A stretch of DNA of 64,000 nt, taken from positions 144,384-208,383 of the forward strand of contig NMRB01000416.1 of assembly GCA_002633025.1 (NCBI GenBank), in the 5' to 3' direction. The notes below the pieces were generated by a model that saw only the letters and a program-made list of their open reading frames with translations, did not search any database and was not told the DNA's origin. The position numbers and the translations under genes were made by a program. This stretch comes from Notospermus geniculatus. Taxonomy: Eukaryota; Nemertea; Pilidiophora; Heteronemertea; Lineidae. Each line of letters begins with the position of its first letter. The stretch's first letter is position 1. Positions 56,234 to 64,000 of this stretch are shown here, in pieces.

Positions 56234-56649
56234 CAGAAAAACTCTCCGGTCTCATTCCGGCCCCTTTGACTGCAGCTGGATGCCAAGCATCTTTTTTAAT
56301 GTCACCTTTTGACAGTGTACACTGATGTAAGCCAGGAGCCGACCAGTCTCTCTGATGTAAGAGGTATGAAAAATCAATGGGACACAAATAACAACATGAT
56401 CAGTTTGACAAGATGAATATCACATGCCAACCTGTACAGATTCTATATAATGCCCGTTGATCACAAAAGCCTTCTGCGGTAGGCCTATTGTTCGCTCCAT
56501 TCTCAACTAAGCAAGGTAATTGTTGTCACTTTTTAAAAGCATCAGGTACATGTATTCATGACAGGTAACTGGATTTATCTTTCTTTGTATGCCAGACTGA
56601 GACAATAGTGGTGGGGCCTATGCTTCATGTTAGTGAATCGACCTCTCAG

Positions 56650-56869
56650 ATGTGAAAGTACGGTATATTCAAAAATTCAGTACGTATGATATACTCTGTT
56701 CTGAAAAAGTGGTTCTGAGAATGCTTAATGTTGATGGAAATTTGCAAGAACACTCGGTGAATACCAAGAGTACATCATCTCAAAATCTTTTTGAATGCTG
56801 TCTATACTGTATGTTACACAACAAAGAGACTTCTCGAAAAATCGGCTTCATATCTATGAAGAAATGAAA
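56650..56869 (+). CDS. Open frame kept in both duplication copies, doubtful
   Basis: CGACCTCTCAG could be an acceptor leading into about 71 codons (VKVRYIQKFSTYDILCSEK...) ending at TGA. Copy 2 (59012-59224) keeps the frame with a 3-bp deletion. The five substitutions between copies all change the amino acid, which argues against strong constraint. No family was recognised. Confidence 0.2.
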
Positions 56870-56879
56870 TTGAATGGGC

Positions 56880-57130
56880 AACTCATAAACTTCTGTAACT
56901 ATACAGGTAACCTTAGCAACAGAATACTCTGAAATATCAGCTCGTGGTACATCTTGTTGATTTGGTAAAAGCTAGAGCCAGTGGCCGATGGAAAAAGGAC
57001 TCCATCACGCTTGGCAAGTTTTCTTTCAACTTGTGTACCATTAATAAGTAGCAAGATATTCTCCCTCGCCAATAGGGCAAAAATAGAACCCGGTGTGGGA
57101 GTTGTGTTAAGATCTTGACGTCGCCAAATT
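56880..57130 (-). CDS. Open frame on minus strand, kept in both copies, doubtful
   Basis: The minus-strand frame includes GSIFALLARENILLLINGTQ and KRDGVLFPSATGS. It is open across this interval and across the counterpart in copy 2 (about 59230-59480), which differs by Ser/Gly. It has an upstream stop, no clear splice borders and no recognised family. The two copies may be alleles, so retention of the frame is weak evidence. Confidence 0.2.
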
Positions 57131-57855
57131 TGGATTGTACAAAAATAGCTGATATTATGGAATTAAGAAGAAAAAATGCTGCAAGGATGATGAATAGGAG
57201 AAGATTGATGGCCTGGGTGAGACGTTTGTCAATTTCTTACCAGACATTTTAATTTCAGAATAGTTTGTATAGACTAGGCTTATCTATATCTGAACCTCGT
57301 GCAAATAATCGCAACAGACATGCAACAAAATGCCTGACGGTCCTACCTTTTATCTAGTCGCAGTATCCAATCACTGGAGACCATGTCTCGGCCTCCGAGT
57401 CTCGTATGATGCTCCGTCCTGAATAAGTCTAAAACACCTCGCAAAATAATCCAAAGAAGCGATTCTATATATCCAAAGATTTAAATTTTGAGTTTGTCCC
57501 AAATGTTTTTCTTGCCTTCTCCATGCACTCCTGCTTTACCCCGCTACAGCGTGTCACAAAAAACATACCTCCCACCAAAATTCCCTGAAAAAAGATGCAG
57601 AACTTTCCTCAACAATCATCCTTGAAAACTCCAAAAAACACACTTGGGCATATTGTTCTTACTTATTCCCCTTTCTCCTACCAAAGACGTCAGAGCTATA
57701 GGCCAACGATGAGTACTTGCAAAACTTTCACTGGAAATTAAATGTCATGAAAATACTCTTATCTGTGTTATTTTTGGCCTAATTAGGGCACCTATCTCTA
57801 TCAGTTTACTTAATCACTCTCACTGATAAGTGATATCAGCAAAGGTATTTAAAAT

Positions 57856-57856
57856 N
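57856..57856. other. Single-base gap at the duplication join
   Basis: One N lies exactly between the two long copies. Confidence 0.95.
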
Positions 57857-60213
57857 GCTGGTCGATGGAAACTGCAAAAGGCGGTTTGGTCACCGGGATT
57901 AGCAATATCGACAGCAGAGATGCTAACAGAGTGTAACCATCGTGATTGCTACCAAGGACTGCTGTTTACAAGTCCAATACCCTAACGCAAGGTAAAGAGG
58001 AACATTAGAGCCGAGCAGACAGGAAGCCTAGTGTTAATGTTTCCTTGCAGTGCTTCTCATATGTCAGGGTGTGGCCGGAACGCCAGGATGAGACCAATCT
58101 GGGCGGAGGGGTTGCAACAGCATGCCGAAGGCAATCCAGCAGGATTGTGCCAACCAAGAGAAAGCAACAAGGACTTGACTAGACAATATGAAAGATTTGA
58201 CGGGCCTCTTCCAGAGAGGACGAAGGGCCTGGAGTTGTGCACCCTCTCAAAGCAGGTGTTTATCTCCTCTGCTGTATCTTTTCTGACATAAGGGGAGGCA
58301 CTGGGGTCAGGTGAAATGACGTGTATCTCAGCGGATGGAGGTTGTTAGGGGTACGTTGAGTAGCAGTAGTCTTGCACAACCAGACTCTTCCATGCTTGTG
58401 TTACAAACTGTAATGATGGGGGGGGGGGCTTTTCAGGAGTGTACGATAGGAGCTCCTTTATTAACGGACACCTTTGCCAGGAGGACACCTTTCCAGTAAG
58501 GACAGCAGAGTCCAGCCCCAAATGGTCAAGTCTGTTCATTTCGACCACCAGTACAAAGGTGTCCTAATTAGAGAGCTGCACTGTAGAAAAATTCTCCGGT
58601 CTCATTCCGGCCCCTTTGACTGCAGCTGGATGCCAAGCATCTTTTTTAATGTCACCTTTTGACAGTGTACACTGATGTAAGCCAGGAGCCGACCAGTCTC
58701 TCTGATGTAAGAGCTATGAAAAATCAATGGGACACAAATAACAACATCATCAGTTTGACAAGATGAATATCACATGCCAACCTGTACAGATTCTATTTAA
58801 TGCCCGTTGATCACAAAAGCCTTCTGCGGTAATTTTACATAGGCCTATTGTTGGCTCCAATCTCAACAAAGCAAGGTAATTGTTGTCACTTTTTAAAAGC
58901 ATCAGGTACATGTATTCATGACAGGTAACTGGATTTATCTTTCTTTGTATGCCAGGCTGAGACAATTGTGGTGGGGCCTATGCTTCATGTTAGTGAATCG
59001 ACCTCTCAGATGTGAAAGTACGGTATATTCAAAAATTCAGTACGTATGATATACTCTGTTCTGAAAAAGTGGTTCTGAGAATGCTTGTTGATGGAAATTT
59101 GCAAGAACACACGGTGAATACCAAGAGTACATCATCTCAAGATCTTTTTGAATGCTGTCTATACTGTATGTTACACAACAAAGAGAGTTCTCGAAAAATC
59201 GGCTTCACATCTCTGAAGAAATGAAATTGAATGGGCAACTCATAAACTTCTGTAACCTTAGCAACAGAATACTCTGAAATATCAGCTCGTGGTACATCTT
59301 GTTGATTTGGTAAAAGCCAGAGCCAGTGGCCGATGGAAAAAGGACTCCATCACGCTTGGCAAGTTTTCTTTCAACTTGTGTACCATTAATAAGTAGCAAG
59401 ATATTCTCCCTCGCCAATAGGGCAAAAATAGAACCCGGTGTGGGAGTTGTGTTAAGATCTTGACGTCGCCAAATTTGGATTGTACAAAAATAGCTGATAT
59501 TATGGAATTAAGAAGAAAAAATGCTGCAAGGATGATGAATAGGAGAAGATTGATGGCCTGGGTGAGACGTTTGTCAATTTCTTACCAGACATTTTAATTT
59601 CAGAATAATTTGTATAGACTAGGCTTATCTATATCTGAACCTCCTGCAAATAATCGCAACAGACATGCAACAAAATGCCTGACGGTCCTACCTTTTATCT
59701 AGTCGCAGTATCCAATCACTGGAGACCATGTCTCGGCCTCCGAGTCTCGTATGATGCTCCGTCCTGAATAAGTCTAAAACACCTCGCAAAATAATCCAAA
59801 GAAGCGATTCTATATATCCAAAGATTTAAATTTTGAGTTTGTCCCAAATGTTTTTCTTGCCTTCTCCATGCACTCCTGCTTTACCCCGCTACAGCGTGTC
59901 ACAAAAAACATACCTCCCACCAAAATTCCCTGAAAAAAGATGCAGAACTTTCCTCAACAATGGCCAAATTACATCATCCTTGAAAAGTCAAAAAAACACA
60001 CTTGGGTATATTGTTCTTACTTATTCCCCTTTCTCCTACCAAAGACGTCAGAGCTATAGACCAACGATGAGTACTTGCAAAACTTTCACTGGAAATTAAA
60101 TGTCATGAAAATACTCTTATCTGTGTTATTTTTGGCCTAATTAGGGCACCTATCTCTATCAGTTTACTTAATCACTCTCACTGATAAGTGATATCAGCAA
60201 AGGTATTTAAAAT
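57857..60213. repeat. Tandem duplication, copy 2 (2357 bp)
   Basis: Counterpart of 55299-57855 without the 129-bp MITE. Its own small insertions relative to copy 1 include one near 58835 and one near 59965. Confidence 0.9.
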
Positions 60214-61689
60214 TGATGAATGAGGAATTCCACTTTGAAGTACTTCTGATAGAAATAAAAAGAAAACTTTAGAGAAAATGTCATGATTCAAAGTAAGTCA
60301 CTGTACACACTGTAAAGTGAGTATACATACAGTGAGTACATAGTTAACAGGTTCTGGCTCAAAAATTTTCTAAGTCCATAAAAGGGGCCCACAACAGGAG
60401 AAATTAGACCAAGTCATTTTGTGGTCGCCTATCCAATTTATAGAGTCATTGGTTTGGAAAAGCTTGATTGAATGAATGATGTTGATTTCTGGTTGTTTTC
60501 AGTCAGATGTTTGTGATTGGTTTCTTTATGAATGAAAGGTTTTGGAAGTTGTGGTCAGTCGGATTCCATGTAAAACCAACGGATTAATCATAGACGAAAA
60601 TGACACTGATTATTTTCATGGTCTGAACAGAGGGCACCAAGCAGAAAAGCCTATTCACGCTGTCATGAATGAATTTAGAACCTACAACCCATTATGGGGC
60701 ATCAATTGCATATTATAATGATCTGTAATGACCTTCCACCAAAATTGGGTCAGAACCAGTTAACTAAGTACTGACTGTATGTTGATATTTGAAGGGAGAT
60801 AGTTATCAGACTGCCACCAATGATATCATGGGTTCAATCCCCAGGTATGCCATTGACCTTAGAGAAGGCAATCCCCAGGTGCGCCATTGACCTTAGAGAG
60901 GGCAATCTCTCTAACTCAGCATCATAGGTTTTCCCTGGGGGTACCAGTTTCCTCCGACATTAGGTATCAATATCACCTGACATTCTTTGGCCTGCAGCTG
61001 CACATCCTGAGAATCTCAGGTCATTTACGGTCGTACCCTCCAAGCATGAAGGGAGCCGGTTGTGAAGACCCTGGGTGCGAGGATGGCAGCTGTAATGCTC
61101 AGAGTTGGAGCTTACACTCCTGAAATTTACAAAGGAGGACCCTGAAATTGTGGGTCATAATGTCTGAACAACCAGATTTCAAAGTTTTTGTCCTAAAACT
61201 CACCTATTTTGAAATGAACTTGGCAGAAGATATGAAATATATGTAAATTTGAACGTCTGAATGGACAACACAAAGATAAGGGCCAAATGGCTGCACCACT
61301 GGGAGAAGGGACCACACCGAATGCCATAGATATGACAGGTGATAGTAGAGGGTGTGAAAAGGGGACAATTTACACCAAAAGGGTTTTTCACCATTAATAG
61401 TCACTGATTGGTTAACACTTCATGGGTTTGTAATGATGCACCTGGCATCTGTCAGATCCTTTTTACAACATTTGCACCATGCAGGTTTGGCGGGAGAAAA
61501 AATCCTCCATTACTCATCATTGGCACACCCTCCCAATAATCACCTCAGGCTAAAGAGGAAATTGGTTATTTTTACAGAACACCTGTTCAAAGGACCGAGC
61601 TGTGGGGAGTTTAATGGTGAATGGGAGCATAACAGTCATTGAGGTCTAAGACCTGAAGAAATGGGAACCTGAGCCATGTAAGCCCCACT
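60214..61689. other. Non-coding stretch with a small direct repeat
   Basis: GCCATTGACCTTAGAGA lies in a 35-bp unit repeated twice at 60838-60908. No gene was recognised. Confidence 0.4.
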
Positions 61690-62202
61690 TATTGACTTCT
61701 GAGATGCCCCCCCCCAAGTCCTATGGTCCAATCAACTAATTTCAAGATGCCCAAGATCTCATTGGCCAGACCTAAGCCCCACTCACTGACTTCTGAGATG
61801 CCCCCAAGATCTCAGTGGATAGACCATCCTGAGTCCCACTCACTGACTTCTGAGATGCCCCCAAGATCTCAGTGGATGGACTATCCTAAGCCCCACTCAC
61901 TGACTTTTGAGATGCCCCCAACATCTCAGTGGATACACCATCCTGCCGAGCCCCACTCACTGACTCCTGAGATGCTCCCAAGATCTCAGCAGAGTAAGCC
62001 CCATTTAACTCACTGACCTTTGAGAAGCTCCCAAATCTCAGTGGGATCGACCAGTTCTTAGCCCTGAGATGCCCCCAAGATCTCAGTGACCAGACATCCA
62101 TAAGCCCCATTCATTGACTTCAGAAGCCCAAATCTCAGTGGAGAGCCGAGTCCTAACTCCACTGACTGCTGAGCTGATCCAAGATCTCGCTCAGGATAGA
62201 CA
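61690..62202. repeat. Satellite, about 55-bp unit, left part
   Basis: Units of AAGCCCCACTCACTGACTTC, TGAGATGCCCCCAAGATCTC and AGTGGATAGACCATCCT, about nine copies. The array resumes at 62612-62660 after an insertion. Confidence 0.9.
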
Positions 62203-62205
62203 TAA

Positions 62206-62611
62206 GGCCAAGTAAAAAAGTACTCATGTTTATCGTCCCCGCCCATGCCTAAAATCAGGGCCGCACCAAAAATTCTTTTATTTTTTATTTTTGAATTTTG
62301 CACCAGAAAAACACTCCGCACAAGCACAATCATGACAATAGCGCTTCCGCTGTACCTATGTTTGTTGAGTCATAGGCCTACAGTTGATTTGTTAGTGCTG
62401 TTAGTGAGGCAGAAATTGAAAGTAAAAAAGCAACAACAACGACTGACTGTGACCATGGTCGATGGTGACTCTTGTCATCTGAGGGGCAATATTCATGATA
62501 TTGCCCTCTGGAAACCCATCTTTCAAAATAAAAAATAAAAATAAAAAGTGCCCCCTTGCCAATTTTGAGGGACCAGGTGGACGATAAACATAAGTATTTT
62601 TTTACTTGGCC
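62206..62611. mobile_element. Harbinger-like element, 406 bp, inside the satellite
   Basis: GGCCAAGTAAAAAAGTACTC at the left and its near-complement at the right, with about 33-bp arms. TAA is duplicated at 62203-62205 and 62612-62614. Neighbouring satellite units (CCATAAGCCCC) show the empty site. The interior is non-coding with an A/T-rich segment. Confidence 0.85.
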
Positions 62612-63639
62612 TAAGCCCCATCCATCAACTTCTGAGATGCCCCAAAATCTGTAGCAAAGGATAGTGTAATGTCTCAGAACCTCTAACGTAACACTACTAA
62701 GTTTTCTCATAACTCACCGAACAGTTGCATGACTGCCGAGATGGTGGGCAATTTCAACCACTGGGCGCATCCTCTAAAATCAGGGTCATTCAGATGAGAT
62801 ATCTTCTCTGCCGTATCTCCTCGATGCGACATGGGGCAAGAGCCAGTGAAATGGCCTGAGCCTCAGGTATCAGAGCAGGTCGCCTACCCAACCAAGCGAC
62901 ATCGCCATAAGATCAGCTAGTGTCCCAACTCACAACGACCGGTCATCATCACTGAAATCTTTTAAAAGGGCAGACTCACCTGTGATAAGAAGGGCTTTGC
63001 ACAGCCTCGGAGAGTCTCGTTATCGTATACATCCACTGTAATCCGGGCCACCGATCGTAATCCCTTACTCCAATCGGTTAATTACCTCAAACATGTGCTA
63101 GCAACGGCAGTCCATTTCCTGGATATGCCACCTCTCCCACTTCGACGAATCGAACCCATCCTTACAAACGTTTCCAGGAAATCTTCGCAGCAACACTGAT
63201 TTTCATTGGTTAGCAAATTAAGAGTAATCGACAAGAAGGATTGCACTCGTCATGCCGAGATTTCAATCAATCAATGGAGTTGATAACATGATAGCGCCGC
63301 GGTGAGATTCAAGAGACAAGTGACGGACGCGCGTAGGTGGCAGCAGAGAACGGTCTGTGTTTGGGATTCAAGAACGCACTGGCTATTCGTACCGTCACGG
63401 TGCAAATAACGCCAAACCAGATCTTATTCACACCGTCGTAAACAGCCAATCAGAGAGCTTCATTCACGGCATGCCAGATGAAGTTACCGGTATCATCTCG
63501 CACAATGGCGGATTTTTTTTCAATATACTTGATGAAAACGTTAATTTATAATCACTACCAGAAAAAAAGTTTTATAATCAATGCTTTTGGGCAAGGTAGG
63601 CCTACAAAAGTATCTAATGATTCCCCACTGTTCGCAGCA
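62612..63639. other. Mostly non-coding; possible promoter patch
   Basis: 62775-62870 shares TATCTCCTCGATG.GACAT-type words with 55835-55925 and 58260-58350, a small dispersed repeat. At 63440-63520 an inverted-CCAAT word (AGCCAATCAGAG) and CACAATGGCGGAT (YY1-like) lie close together, as in many animal promoters. No transcript is visible. Confidence 0.3.
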
Positions 63640-63642
63640 TGA

Positions 63643-63716
63643 GCCTCAGTGGCCGAGTGGTATGCGTGGGTGGTTATCAAACGGAAGGCCGCGGGTTCGA
63701 GCCCGGTCATGACAGT
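63643..63716 (+). repeat. tRNA-like sequence (pseudo-tRNA or SINE head)
   Basis: TGGCCGAGTGG (63650-63660) and GGTTCGAGCCC (63694-63704) are perfect A- and B-boxes, closest to tRNA-Ser/Leu. The acceptor ends GCCTCAG and CATGACA do not pair, and the T-stem has a mismatch. It is therefore not a functional tRNA gene. A pyrimidine-rich tail follows. Confidence 0.65.
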
Positions 63717-64000
63717 TCTTCTTATTATTTTCTTTTAGTTCTTCTTTCACCTCCTTTTTTCTTTTTTTCGTCTTCTTATCGATATCGTGATATCGATCCG
63801 TGTGACTGTCGGAAAACGGGGAACTGCGTAATTCATGAGCCAATTTTTTTTTAAAAAAAAAGTTAGGGCCTGGGCCTATAGGCCTAGCCTAGGCCTATGA
63901 AAAATATTTCATCATCAGACAGCAAAGGCCAACATTTCATACTGTGAAAGATGGGGTCACACTCACTGGACCCCGTCAAAGGAAAAAAATTGTCCAGGCT
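63717..64000. other. Non-coding window end
   Basis: Pyrimidine-rich tract, then AGGCCTA-rich sequence (GGCCTAGCCTAGGCCTATG near 63876). No gene. Confidence 0.4.

Larger units (their letters stand above)
55299..57855. repeat. Tandem duplication, copy 1 (2557 bp)
   Basis: Starts GCTGGTCGATGGAAACTGC and ends GGTATTTAAAAT. Nearly identical to 57857-60213. It holds an extra MITE (55630-55758) and an extra poly-G segment around the N at 56026. The two copies otherwise differ by scattered substitutions and small indels. Confidence 0.9.

Noticed and set aside
63643-63716. Possible functional tRNA-Ser/Leu gene
   Set aside because: A- and B-boxes are perfect but the acceptor stem does not pair and the T-stem has a mismatch.

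Overview
This is a window of animal nuclear DNA, probably from a marine invertebrate with a repeat-rich, highly polymorphic genome. The signs are one long UDP-glucuronosyltransferase reading frame with a polyadenylation signal and an ER-retrieval tail, a spliced exon matching the EPAC/RAPGEF4 family, tRNA-derived SINEs, a dead LINE tail, very many miniature inverted-repeat elements (MITEs), more than ten minisatellites, frequent AGGCCTA-type words, and draft-assembly gaps. I cannot fix the phylum; a non-vertebrate deuterostome or a lophotrochozoan would both fit. Nothing looks prokaryotic.

Protein-coding content is sparse. (1) 21450-23009 (+): a complete, single-coding-exon UDP-glucuronosyltransferase of 519 residues, with a likely 5'-UTR splice acceptor before it and AATAAA after it. 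(2) 31449-31591 (-): one internal exon of an EPAC2/RAPGEF4-like cAMP-regulated Rap exchange factor, with consensus splice sites on both sides. No other exon of that gene was recognised, so the UGT may lie, on the opposite strand, inside a long intron of it. (3) Weak candidate exons with good splice-like borders but no recognised family lie near 10.0, 41.8, 47.2/48.4, 52.7 and 57.0/59.4 kb. (4) 1755-2236 (-) is the decayed C-terminus of a LINE reverse-transcriptase protein.

The rest is dominated by repeats. Left third (0-20 kb): a TGACCTTGA minisatellite, a 229-bp assembly gap, a palindromic MITE carrying two separate TTAA-type insertions (with an uninserted relative at 16.5 kb acting as the empty site), hAT-like elements with exact 5-bp duplications, and SINE fragments. 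Middle (20-45 kb): a 61-bp minisatellite ending just before the UGT, a nested TAA/TTA MITE pair at 27.9-28.25 kb, 26-bp, 33-bp and 40-bp minisatellites, and AAGGTCA-rich arrays at 33.5-34.5 and 40.4-40.7 kb. Right third (45-64 kb): a 1.1-kb tandem duplication, a 134-bp satellite, a nested inverted-repeat element at 49.6-50.2 kb, a 2.4-2.6-kb tandem duplication at 55.3-60.2 kb, and a 55-bp satellite interrupted by a Harbinger-like element.

Four of the six single-base N gaps sit exactly at the join of a direct duplication. Those duplications are therefore probably two haplotypes laid end to end by the assembler. Where the two copies differ by a MITE, they show an insertion polymorphism or a recent insertion.
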